A stretch of 64,000 nucleotides of DNA, taken from contig JAYQMD010000001.1 in the NCBI GenBank assembly GCA_038143535.1, positions 248,001 to 312,000 of the forward strand. The letters run 5' to 3'. This stretch comes from UBA7446 sp038143535. GTDB taxonomy: Bacteria; Bacteroidota; Bacteroidia; Flavobacteriales; Flavobacteriaceae. Position 1 is the stretch's first letter; every line of letters begins with the position of its first letter. Under the pieces are notes generated by a model. The model had not been told where the DNA came from. It made no database searches and saw only the letters and a program-made list of their open reading frames with translations. Position numbers and translations under genes: made by a program. Shown in pieces: positions 7,458 to 15,431 of this stretch.

Positions 7458-10037
7458 TTGTCTGCCAAGAAAAAAACAAAAGAAACGCCTTTGATGAAGC
7501 AATACAATCAAATCAAGGCGAAGTATCCCGACGCACTGCTTCTTTTTCGCGTAGGCGATTTTTATGAAACCTTTGGACAAGATGCCGTTAAGGCAGCCCG
7601 TATTTTAGGGATACTATTGACCAAGCGTGGCGCCGGTAGCACATCTGAAACCGAATTGGCAGGCTTTCCCCATCACTCGTTACATACCTATTTGCCCAAG
7701 CTCGTACGCGCCGGACAGCGTGTCGCCATCTGCGATCAGCTGGAAGATCCTAAGCTTACCAAAAAAATTGTAAAGCGTGGCGTTACTGAACTGGTAACGC
7801 CCGGTGTAACCCTTACCGACGGCGTGTTGGAAGCGAAAATCAACAATTTTTTAGGTGCGCTCCATTTGCAAAACAATGTTTTGGGTTTTGCTTATTTGGA
7901 TATTTCAACGGGTGAATTTCAGTGGGCGCAAGGTGCATTGTCTGAAATCAGTACCCTGCTACAACAGCTTGAAGTAAAGGAATTATTGGTTTCCAAACCA
8001 CAGCGCAAGGCCATTGCAGCATTGCTGGGCGATAGCCTTCCCTTTTTTGTATTGGAAGACTGGGTTTTTCAATCCGAATACACGGCCGAAAAGCTCATGC
8101 AACACTTCCGGGTCAAAACTCTTAAGGGCTTTGGTTTTGACGGCCCAGCTGTTGGCATGATTGCTGCAGGTGTTGTGCTTCATTATTTGTCCGAAACCGA
8201 ACACGCCAAACTTGGCCATTTGGTGCAACTCAAACACTACAATTCACAACAACAGGTTTGGATGGATCGTTTCACGGTAAGAAACTTAGAGCTTATATCA
8301 CCCAATGCTCCAGAGGCAATAACTCTTTTGGAAGTGGTGGATCATACAGCTACGGCCATGGGCGGTCGCTTGTTGCGCCGCTGGATTACAGCCCCTGTAA
8401 CGGATGTAGCCATCATTGAAAAGCGATTGGATGTGGTTACTTTTTTTAGAGAGCAGCCGGGGCTACACCAGCAGGTGTTGTCTTGTCTAAAACAAATCAC
8501 GGACATAGAAAGACTGGCTGCGAAAGTAGCTACGGGACGTATTAACCCAAGAGAAGTCAATGCGCTGCGTCAGGCTTTGATGCAAACTACTGCCATAAAA
8601 GGACTATTATCCGACGCCGATCCTGTGGCGCCTTTGTTAACTACCATTGAAAACAGCCAACCCGTTACAGACCATATAGTCACTTGGTTGACCACAGAGG
8701 CTCCTGCACAAATGGGCAAAGGGCAAATCATTGCTGTGGGTGTATCTGCTGAATTAGATGAATTACGGGAATTAGCACAAGGCGGGCGTGATACGTTGAA
8801 TGCCATGTTGGCGCGTGAAACGGAGCGTACTGGTATTCCTTCGCTCAAAATTGCCTCTAACAACGTATTTGGTTATTATATTGAGGTGCGCAACCTGCAT
8901 AAAGACAAGGTGCCTGAAGAATGGATACGCAAGCAAACCTTGGTCAATGCGGAGCGTTATATCACAGACGAACTAAAAACCTATGAAACCAAGATTTTGG
9001 GTGCAGAAGAACGTATCGCTGTTTTGGAACAGCAACTTTTCCATGAGCTGATAGCCTTTTTGACACCACAGATTCAATCGTTCCAAAACACGGCACGGGG
9101 CATTGCACAACTGGACATTTTACACGGATTTACCACCTTGTCTACCAAAGAAAACTATTGCCGTCCCGAGTTTGTTTCTAATGCCTCGCTCGAGATTGTA
9201 CAGGGTAGACACCCTGTTATTGAGCAGCAGTTACCGCCCGAGAGTCCCTATATTCCCAACGATGTTTATCTCGATAACGACACCCAGCAAATCATCATGA
9301 TTACGGGCCCTAATATGTCGGGAAAGTCGGCTATTTTAAGACAAACAGCACTTATTGTATTGATGTCACAAATGGGAAGTTATGTACCTGCTGTGGAGGT
9401 ACGTTTAGGTGTTGTAGACAAACTCTTTACGCGTGTAGGCGCCAGTGATAATATTTCCAAAGGGGAGTCTACTTTTATGGTAGAAATGCATGAGACGGCA
9501 GCCATTATGAATAATATTTCGGAGCGGAGCTTGATATTGCTTGACGAAATTGGACGCGGCACCAGCACCTACGACGGTATTTCGATTGCTTGGGCCTTGG
9601 CGGAATATGTACATGAGCATCCAACAAAACCGAAAACCTTGTTTGCTACGCATTATCATGAGTTGAATGAAATGTCATCACAATTTGACCGCATTAAAAA
9701 TTACAATGTGTCGGTGCAAGAAACAGCCGATGATGTTTTGTTTTTACGTAAGTTAATTCCTGGTGGTAGCGCACACAGTTTTGGAATTCATGTGGCTAAA
9801 ATGGCGGGGATGCCCAAGTGGATTTTGGAGCGCTCCAAACAGATGTTGCAGCAATTGGAAGCCTCGAGGCATGCTGCTGAAACGGGTGAAGAACCTTTAC
9901 AGCTAAGCATGTTTCAGTTAGATGATCCGTTGTTTGAAGATGTGCGCAAACAATTATTAGCTTTAAACATTGATGAATTGACCCCAGTTGAGGCACTAAT
10001 GCAGCTCAACGACCTTAAACGAAAACTAGGCAAATAG
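7458..10037 (+). CDS. mutS: DNA mismatch repair protein MutS
   Basis: An 859-residue mismatch-recognition ATPase. The mismatch-wedging Phe-x-Glu motif is at about residues 35-37 (GDFYETFG). The connector, lever and clamp domains follow, then the ATPase with Walker A GPNMSGKS near 615 and Walker B/signature DEIGRGTSTYDG near 695, ending in the helix-turn-helix region (GMPKWILERS). Translation most likely starts at a TTG (7458). The next in-frame ATG, 36 bases on, would remove the Lys-rich N-terminus that is usual in Flavobacteriia MutS. The gene is divergent to the TrmH gene and is followed by the tRNA pair. Confidence 0.95.
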   Translation: MSAKKKTKETPLMKQYNQIKAKYPDALLLFRVGDFYETFGQDAVKAARILGILLTKRGAGSTSETELAGFPHHSLHTYLPKLVRAGQRVAICDQLEDPKLTKKIVKRGVTELVTPGVTLTDGVLEAKINNFLGALHLQNNVLGFAYLDISTGEFQWAQGALSEISTLLQQLEVKELLVSKPQRKAIAALLGDSLPFFVLEDWVFQSEYTAEKLMQHFRVKTLKGFGFDGPAVGMIAAGVVLHYLSETEHAKLGHLVQLKHYNSQQQVWMDRFTVRNLELISPNAPEAITLLEVVDHTATAMGGRLLRRWITAPVTDVAIIEKRLDVVTFFREQPGLHQQVLSCLKQITDIERLAAKVATGRINPREVNALRQALMQTTAIKGLLSDADPVAPLLTTIENSQPVTDHIVTWLTTEAPAQMGKGQIIAVGVSAELDELRELAQGGRDTLNAMLARETERTGIPSLKIASNNVFGYYIEVRNLHKDKVPEEWIRKQTLVNAERYITDELKTYETKILGAEERIAVLEQQLFHELIAFLTPQIQSFQNTARGIAQLDILHGFTTLSTKENYCRPEFVSNASLEIVQGRHPVIEQQLPPESPYIPNDVYLDNDTQQIIMITGPNMSGKSAILRQTALIVLMSQMGSYVPAVEVRLGVVDKLFTRVGASDNISKGESTFMVEMHETAAIMNNISERSLILLDEIGRGTSTYDGISIAWALAEYVHEHPTKPKTLFATHYHELNEMSSQFDRIKNYNVSVQETADDVLFLRKLIPGGSAHSFGIHVAKMAGMPKWILERSKQMLQQLEASRHAAETGEEPLQLSMFQLDDPLFEDVRKQLLALNIDELTPVEALMQLNDLKRKLGK

Positions 10038-10038
10038 T

Positions 10039-10071
10039 TTTGCGTAGAAAACATAGATTTTCTTACATTTG
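10039..10071 (+). promoter_or_regulatory. Bacteroidota-type promoter for the tRNA-Gly/tRNA-Leu unit
   Basis: TTTG at 10039-10042 and TACATTTG at 10064-10071 are separated by 21 bases. They match the Bacteroidota sigma-ABfr consensus (-33 TTTG, -7 TAnnTTTG). The expected start of transcription falls just before the first base of the mature tRNA-Gly at 10082. Confidence 0.6.
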
Positions 10072-10081
10072 CGTTCCAATT

Positions 10082-10153
10082 GCGAAAGTAGCTCAGGGGT
10101 AGAGCATCACCTTGCCAAGGTGAGGGTCGCGGGTTCAAATCCCGTCTTTCGCT
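10082..10153 (+). tRNA. tRNA-Gly (anticodon GCC)
   Basis: A 72-base cloverleaf. The acceptor arm GCGAAAG pairs with CTTTCGC followed by discriminator T. The D-arm region reads GCTC-AGGGGTA-GAGC, the anticodon stem TCACC/GGTGA encloses loop TTGCCAA (anticodon GCC), and the T-loop is GGGTTCAAATCCC. CCA is not encoded, as is common in Bacteroidota. Confidence 0.97.
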
Positions 10154-10168
10154 CTTTTTTTATGTCTA

Positions 10169-10254
10169 GCTCGAGTGGTGGAATCGGTAGACACGTTGGA
10201 CTTAAAATCCAATGAACAGTAATGTTCGTGCGGGTTCAAGTCCCGCCTCGAGTA
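10169..10254 (+). tRNA. tRNA-Leu (anticodon TAA)
   Basis: A class II tRNA of 86 bases with a long variable arm (TGAACAGTAATGTTCG). Acceptor GCTCGAG pairs with CTCGAGT, giving a G1-T72 wobble that is also seen in related tRNA-Leu genes. The anticodon stem TTGGA/TCCAA encloses CTTAAAA, so the anticodon is TAA. It lies 15 bases after tRNA-Gly and is probably co-transcribed with it. Confidence 0.97.
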
Positions 10255-10260
10255 CAGTCG

Positions 10261-10292
10261 AACCCGCAACCTAGTTTGCGGGTTTTGTTTTT
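10261..10292 (+). terminator. Rho-independent terminator after the tRNA pair
   Basis: A 9-bp stem, AACCCGCAA (10261-10269) with TTGCGGGTT (10276-10284), has a 6-base loop and is followed by a T-rich tract. Confidence 0.8.
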
Positions 10293-10407
10293 AAAAAGTC
10301 TTGTGTTGTTTTAATTACAGATTCATATTATTTTTTTGTTTTTGGGGATATTTTTCTAATATTCTAACTTAATGTCTATTTTGCATTTAATTACAAATAA
10401 ATAATTT

Positions 10408-11562
10408 TTGATTCGATATAATAACTCCACATTTAAAGCATATCTTTTTTTAGTGATTTCACTTCTGGTAGGTTGTAGTAAAGAACCCCCAGAAGTTGAA
10501 GAGAACCCACCAGTAGAAGCCCTGGGATTGAGGGATTATGCATCAGCAAAAGGAAAATATATTGGCAATTTGATGCGCGATGGCATGTTTGAAAACGAGC
10601 AGGTAAATGGAGGTTCCACAGATAAAATTTTAAGAACAGAGTACAACGCACTTGTTTTAGGAAATAAAATGAAGATGTCTAACCTGCTGCGAAACCGACC
10701 ACAAGATCCTTTTAACATAAAAATTACTGATATAAATACAGGAAACATAGACAAGTTTGTCACATATGCCGATAAGCATCAAATGCGTAAACGTGGTCAC
10801 GTTATGATATGGTACAAACAAATTCCTTCTTGGCTTGAAGCGGAAGCACCAAATTGGACTGCCCAGCAAGTTTATGATTTTTCTAAGTCCTATATTCTTG
10901 CATTATCTTCATATTCGGCTGGGAAAATTGATGAGTGGGATGTAATAAACGAAGCGATAATCAATAATGATTTTCGTAGAAATACTTGGTATGATATCGT
11001 AAGTAGTCAAGCAAATGATGCAGGCGAAGTAGGATTTCACTCCTATTTCGCACATTTATTCAAGTGGGCTAGGCAAGCCGATGCAGGTGTCCAATTATTT
11101 TACAACGATTACAATATTGAACCTTTCGGGACTTCCAAAAATAATTTTATGCGCAACTTAGTTAAAGAGCTTAAGTCAACACACGCTGCTCCAATAGATG
11201 GAGTAGGTCTACAAGGACATTTTAAAATTGACCAAGTAACGGAACAATTTGTTGCTAAAGTAGGGCAAACCATAGACGACTTAGGAGTTGCAGGATTTAC
11301 AGTCAATATAACGGAGCTCGACATTAGAATATGTACTGGGGACAATGGTAACACACAAACGCAAAAGTATGCATACAAAAGAATTGTGTCAACTGCTTTT
11401 GATCATGAAAATTGCAATACCGTCCTTATTTGGGGATCTTCTGACAACGATAGTTGGATAAACACGCATTACCAAGGGTGTGGTCAAGCAACTCCGCATG
11501 ATGAAAATTATACGAGTAAACCAGCTTATTTTGGCATAAAAGAAGCATTGATGGAATTGTAA
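10408..11562 (+). CDS. GH10 endo-beta-1,4-xylanase, lipoprotein
   Basis: A 384-residue family 10 glycoside hydrolase that would cut internal beta-1,4-xylosidic bonds with retention. The N-terminus is a lipoprotein signal ending LLVGCS (Cys23), so it is lipid-anchored, probably at the cell surface. The acid/base Glu182 is in WDVINEA and the nucleophile Glu303 in ITELDI; the late WG-SDNDSW segment is the usual GH10 seventh-strand motif. The normally conserved His after GH-x(3)-W is Tyr here (HVMIWYKQIPSW), an active-site variation. The start is a TTG at 10408, the only start that keeps the whole signal peptide. Cysteines at 336 and 358 may form a disulfide. It is the first gene of the carbohydrate island and monocistronic as far as can be seen. 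Confidence 0.9.
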   Translation: MIRYNNSTFKAYLFLVISLLVGCSKEPPEVEENPPVEALGLRDYASAKGKYIGNLMRDGMFENEQVNGGSTDKILRTEYNALVLGNKMKMSNLLRNRPQDPFNIKITDINTGNIDKFVTYADKHQMRKRGHVMIWYKQIPSWLEAEAPNWTAQQVYDFSKSYILALSSYSAGKIDEWDVINEAIINNDFRRNTWYDIVSSQANDAGEVGFHSYFAHLFKWARQADAGVQLFYNDYNIEPFGTSKNNFMRNLVKELKSTHAAPIDGVGLQGHFKIDQVTEQFVAKVGQTIDDLGVAGFTVNITELDIRICTGDNGNTQTQKYAYKRIVSTAFDHENCNTVLIWGSSDNDSWINTHYQGCGQATPHDENYTSKPAYFGIKEALMEL

Positions 11563-11756
11563 TCAATGTTAATCATGAATCGCTGAGCAATACCAAAACA
11601 ATGCACCATTAGAACGCTCAGGGATTTATGTGTATGAGTGGAACCTTACTTTTTTAGTCAACCAATTGGCAATTAATAGTGTTATGACAAGGCAGTGTCA
11701 AAATTAACGTTCACTTAATCTGATAATTTGTAACTTTATTTCAAATAATTTTAATA

Positions 11757-12281
11757 ATGAAGCAAATAACAGGAATAGTTATATCCCTAATGGTATTGGG
11801 ATGTACAAATAGTGGAGTAGTCGTGAATTTTGATGATGATAAATCTAGTGCTATACGACAGCATTTTGAGCATTATCTAAATAACGACATGGATGGATTA
11901 AAGTCTCTTTGGTCTCCGGAACTACAGGTTTTCTTAAACAGTAATGAGGCCATTTCTCTAGATGATCTTGTTGGGCTTTTAGGAGCACAACACGAAACGT
12001 TTTCTATTGAGATGCAATGGGGGAGTAAACAAGACATTGGCGCTTGGGTAGAAACCACCAATTATCCTGGAGGCGATGCATATGATGCAGTAACGGTTAC
12101 GCAAACATGGTTTAATTGGATAGCTACGAGTAAAAGTACTGGTGAGACCATAAATCTGCCGGCACATATTAGTTTTATGTGGGGTGATGATGGAAAAATT
12201 GCAGCGGAATATCATATGTATGATACTACTCAAATGGTTGCAGCTATAGAAGCTGCACAGGCGGCCTCCATGGTGGAATAG
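11757..12281 (+). CDS. NTF2/SnoaL-like lipoprotein of unknown function
   Basis: A 174-residue protein with a lipoprotein signal (VLGCT, Cys16). The mature part opens with an Ala/Arg-rich helix (AIRQHFEHYLNNDMDGLKSLW) that is typical of SnoaL/NTF2-like cone-shaped folds, then beta strands with conserved Trp. Such proteins often bind a small hydrophobic ligand or have no catalytic residues; nothing here allows a function to be named. It follows the GH10 gene by 194 bases and is followed by a strong bidirectional terminator. The intervening stretch holds no gene that I can see. Confidence 0.65.
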   Translation: MKQITGIVISLMVLGCTNSGVVVNFDDDKSSAIRQHFEHYLNNDMDGLKSLWSPELQVFLNSNEAISLDDLVGLLGAQHETFSIEMQWGSKQDIGAWVETTNYPGGDAYDAVTVTQTWFNWIATSKSTGETINLPAHISFMWGDDGKIAAEYHMYDTTQMVAAIEAAQAASMVE

Positions 12282-12328
12282 TCATATTTAGCTTTAAGCA
12301 AGCTATTCTATTAATAAATAATACTCAT

Positions 12329-12361
12329 AAAAAAACCCGCATTATTCATGCGGGTTTTTTA
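12329..12361. terminator. Bidirectional Rho-independent terminator
   Basis: The sequence AAAAAACCCGCAT, a 5-base loop, then ATGCGGGTTTTTT forms a near-perfect inverted repeat with A-tract and T-tract flanks. It serves the NTF2-like gene on the plus strand and the converging barrel gene on the minus strand. Confidence 0.85.
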
Positions 12362-12382
12362 AATTTTGTGAGGTATTTAGTA

Positions 12383-13363
12383 CTAGAAAGAATAAATAGC
12401 TGCCAATACGAATGAAGATAAGCTATCATCTCCATCAGCACTCCAAGTGCTTACTTTTTCGTCCGCACTGTCAATTCTAATTTCTGGCTTGATGGTCAAG
12501 TTTCCAGAGTTAATGCTGCCAGTGATGGTAAAAGAAGTAAAGGTGTTTGAATCTTTGATATCAAAAGACTCACCTCTAAGACCAAGTGCAAAAGAGTCAG
12601 ATAGGGTAAGTTGCGGGTAAAGTGCAACACCAGACCACTCACCGCCATCATCTTCATAGCTAGTAGCGTTTACGCCTAAGAAGAAGCTGTCCGAGATGTC
12701 AATACCTCCTGTAAAGTCAATTTGAGAGACATTGGATAGTCCACCAGAAAGGAAGTTGATGTATTGCCCGTAAAGACCTAACTGTGCTCCAAACATATAG
12801 TCGTCACCAACTGGCTGAGACTCTGTGTAATCTGTACTGTTAAGGACACCTAACATCAAGGATACATCGTCAGATAGTGCAATATCAGCTTTCAAACCCG
12901 TGTGTGAGAAAGGTCCGTTAGAGAACATGTATGATGTAGAGTAGTTAAAGTTTCCAACAGGCGAAATTACTTCATAACCTAAGAAGGTGTTGAAGTTACC
13001 TAATGTCAAGGTAAAGCTGTCACTTAAATTATAGTATACATATAATTGGTTCACAATGTTTGATGACCCAGTAGAGTTGAATACGGCGTCTGCGCCTCTT
13101 GGTCCGTAAACCAAATCAGCAACAAAACCGTGCTTCTCTCCTTCATAAGAAAGAACAATGTTTGCCATACCTAACGAAAATCCGTTTAGGTTAGCAAAAG
13201 AAGTACCAGGTGCATATTCGCTGCTTCTGTAATATGAGTCAACCGTACCAGAAACACTGAATGTTGGCTCTTCTTGTGCTTGTGCACTAGTCATTCCTCC
13301 GAATACTAGAAAAGCAACAAGTGCTGTAAGCGTTAAAAAAGATGATAAATTGTAGTTTTTCAT
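12383..13363 (-). CDS. Outer-membrane beta-barrel protein (putative porin, BBP2-like)
   Basis: A 326-residue protein with a signal peptide ending near AQAQEE. It continues as a run of short alternating amphipathic strands rich in Tyr, Ser, Gly and Asp (for example SFTLTLGNFNTFLGYE and ADIALSDDVSLMLGVLN) and ends in a strand terminating with Phe (VLAAIYSF), the outer-membrane assembly signal. This matches the 'outer membrane beta-barrel/porin' families of Bacteroidota, whose substrates are unknown. The ATG at 13363 is used; an upstream TTG at 13390 would only add nine residues before a normal signal peptide. It lies downstream of the GH16 gene on the same strand, but about 250 bases separate them. 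Confidence 0.75.
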   Translation of the reverse strand: MKNYNLSSFLTLTALVAFLVFGGMTSAQAQEEPTFSVSGTVDSYYRSSEYAPGTSFANLNGFSLGMANIVLSYEGEKHGFVADLVYGPRGADAVFNSTGSSNIVNQLYVYYNLSDSFTLTLGNFNTFLGYEVISPVGNFNYSTSYMFSNGPFSHTGLKADIALSDDVSLMLGVLNSTDYTESQPVGDDYMFGAQLGLYGQYINFLSGGLSNVSQIDFTGGIDISDSFFLGVNATSYEDDGGEWSGVALYPQLTLSDSFALGLRGESFDIKDSNTFTSFTITGSINSGNLTIKPEIRIDSADEKVSTWSADGDDSLSSFVLAAIYSF

Positions 13364-13458
13364 TTTATTTAGTTTTATATAATTACTCAAATTTAAAACA
13401 AAAAAATAAAATGGGGGAAAAATTAATTTTTTTCGTGCCTTTTGACACCATAAAATAG

Positions 13459-13614
13459 GCAGTTAAACAAGCTTTTACTAAAGGTGTTAAAAGCCAATTT
13501 AAAGCTGCAGATCTAATTAAAAAACCAAACAGATGACTCGGGTTATGTTTTAGGTGTGTAAAAGTACTTAAGAATGATAAATTAATCGGATTGAGCGTTA
13601 ACGATGCCCTCTAG
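13459..13614 (+). pseudogene. Possible decayed coding remnant
   Basis: Between the barrel and GH16 genes, a plus-strand stretch reads like protein in pieces: AVKQAFTKGVKSQFKAAD in one frame, then DDSGYVLGV in a second, then KVLKNDKLIGLSVNDAL in a third, ending at a TAG that overlaps the GH16 stop. The pieces are collinear and have biased, protein-like composition, which suggests the 3' end of a lost gene with two or more frameshifts. I do not recognise the family and chance cannot be excluded. Confidence 0.25.
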
Positions 13615-15329
13615 TTTACAATTAATTTTTTAAAATCTTCAAAATTATGGCCACTGACCTTCATGAGGTATACGCCTTGTGGCTGATTTATTTGAAGGGA
13701 CACGGCTCTATGGTTAATGCTGTAGCTAGATACTCGGCGCCCTATTAAATCGTAAATTACAACTTCACTGATAATATCATCAGCCTCAACATAAAACTGA
13801 CCCGCAGATGGATTGGGATATATAGTCAAGCCAATATTTTGGTTGTCAATACAACCCGAAGAAAGGGGTTGTAATTGATAGACACGGACATAATCAACTT
13901 CCATAATATCAGATGTAAAATTGGCAGCAATGGTACCCCCTAAATTACCGCCCATGGCAATGTTTAATAAAATAAAATGTTCGTTGTCAAAGTAAGCGTT
14001 TTGGGCATTGTTTAGCGTATGAAAAACCACGTCATCTACCGATAGTTCAATAGTGTCTGCAGACCACTCCATAGCATATAAGTGCCAGCTGTTTGCGGTA
14101 TCTGAAACATCAATGTGGTCATAAGTATAGGTGTGACTTCCGTTAGCATCGGGATAATGGAAAGCCCCAGATGTTTTAGATTTATTTGAGTCTTGTTCCA
14201 TGATGTCAATCTCCCCACAATAAGGCCAAGTGGTATTGCCAAACCCTTGGGTCTGCCAATAGGCACCATTTTCATTGATATTCTTACCCAGTGTCCATAT
14301 GGCTGGCCATGTGCCTTGTGCTGCTGGCAGTTTTGCACGAACTTCCACACGTCCGTAACGAAATGCATACTTGGAATTTAATCTTGCTGCAGTGTATTGT
14401 TTAGTTGAACCACTTGTTGGATCGGTATAACTTTCATTAAAGGCTTCTATTTTTAAAGATCCATTGCTCACGTAAGAATTTTTAAGCCGACTTGTGTAGT
14501 GTTGTTTTTCATTGTTAAACCAACTATTTCCAACGGGTGGATATGTTTGGTGGTGCCATTTTAACGAATTTGGCGACCCAGTATAATCAAACTCATCGCT
14601 CCAAACCAAGTTGTAACTACTTGCCATAAAGTTTATGGTATAGGTCTGGGTAGTACTGTTATCAGCAGCGGTTACGTTTATGGTTGTCGTTCCTGGAAGG
14701 GATTGGGCATTTACGATAGTATAAGTCGCATTCGAATTCGCTGTTGTTACACTTACGTTAGGCACGCTACTTACTCCTGGTTTCAGCAAATAATCATAGT
14801 TGTATTGATCACTCGAAAAAGCAGTAAACTCATTACCGTTGATTGAAATACTAGAAAGAGAAGGGTTGTTAGTTGCCGCTTCTCCATAGACTTTAAACTC
14901 AAAAATGCTGTATCCGTATTGTGTACTACCGATAGTGGTACGTTGGGTACCATATATTCTTACGTATCGTGCGTTTTGCCCATTCAAATTAACAACATCT
15001 GTTCCGCCGTTTCCGTCAGTGATGTTGGAAGCCGTTGACCATTGTTGTTTGTTGTTGGACAGTTGTATTTGATATTGGGTTGCATATGCAGCTTCCCAAT
15101 CAATCTCAACCCTATTCAGCGCGTAAGTTGTAGCGAGATCGACAATTATAAATTGAGGGTCTGAAAAATCACTTTCCCAGCGCGTTGATTCATTACCATC
15201 GACGGCAAAAGCCCCTTGATTGTTGTCCCTAACACTACTTGTGGTTGTGGGTTTTTGCAATGCAATATTTTGTGCAAATAATGAAGTAACCGATAGTAGT
15301 AAAAGAATATAGATTAGGGTTGTTTTCAT
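13611..15329 (-). CDS. GH16 endo-beta-glucanase (laminarinase-like) with F5/8C domain and T9SS tail
   Basis: A 572-residue secreted multidomain enzyme. Signal peptide to about 20; F5/8 type C (CBM32-like) module about 25-150; cadherin-like/Ig-like domain about 155-235; GH16 catalytic domain about 240-485; T9SS sorting domain from about 500 (IYPNPSAGQF...GVYLMKVSG). The GH16 signature GEIDIMEQD supplies nucleophile Glu373, Asp375 and acid/base Glu378. Laminarinase-type GH16 cleave beta-1,3- or mixed-linkage beta-1,3/1,4-glucans; the latter occurs together with xylan in some algae and plants. T9SS export implies a surface or released enzyme. It stands apart from the xylan operon. Substrate is inferred from the motif only. 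Confidence 0.88.
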   Translation of the reverse strand: MKTTLIYILLLLSVTSLFAQNIALQKPTTTSSVRDNNQGAFAVDGNESTRWESDFSDPQFIIVDLATTYALNRVEIDWEAAYATQYQIQLSNNKQQWSTASNITDGNGGTDVVNLNGQNARYVRIYGTQRTTIGSTQYGYSIFEFKVYGEAATNNPSLSSISINGNEFTAFSSDQYNYDYLLKPGVSSVPNVSVTTANSNATYTIVNAQSLPGTTTINVTAADNSTTQTYTINFMASSYNLVWSDEFDYTGSPNSLKWHHQTYPPVGNSWFNNEKQHYTSRLKNSYVSNGSLKIEAFNESYTDPTSGSTKQYTAARLNSKYAFRYGRVEVRAKLPAAQGTWPAIWTLGKNINENGAYWQTQGFGNTTWPYCGEIDIMEQDSNKSKTSGAFHYPDANGSHTYTYDHIDVSDTANSWHLYAMEWSADTIELSVDDVVFHTLNNAQNAYFDNEHFILLNIAMGGNLGGTIAANFTSDIMEVDYVRVYQLQPLSSGCIDNQNIGLTIYPNPSAGQFYVEADDIISEVVIYDLIGRRVSSYSINHRAVSLQINQPQGVYLMKVSGHNFEDFKKLIVN

Positions 15330-15414
15330 AAGTTTTCGTTCGTTGTAAAATTAGGCAATTTATAAGCTTTGGCGCTGTTTTTCTTGCGTATAGCTCTTTT
15401 CTAACTATTTAGGT

Positions 15415-15422
15415 TACATTTG
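15415..15422 (+). promoter_or_regulatory. Candidate -7 element upstream of the DEAD-box helicase gene
   Basis: TACATTTG matches the Bacteroidota -7 consensus TAnnTTTG. It ends 9 bases before the chosen ATG at 15432, which would leave a very short leader. No clear TTTG lies at the right distance upstream. Confidence 0.25.
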
Positions 15423-15431
15423 CCACTTCTT

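Noticed and set aside
11563..11756. CTGAGC/GCTCAG inverted repeat (11583-11588 and 11616-11621) as a terminator
   Set aside because: The loop is 27 bases and no T tract follows, so it is not a convincing terminator.
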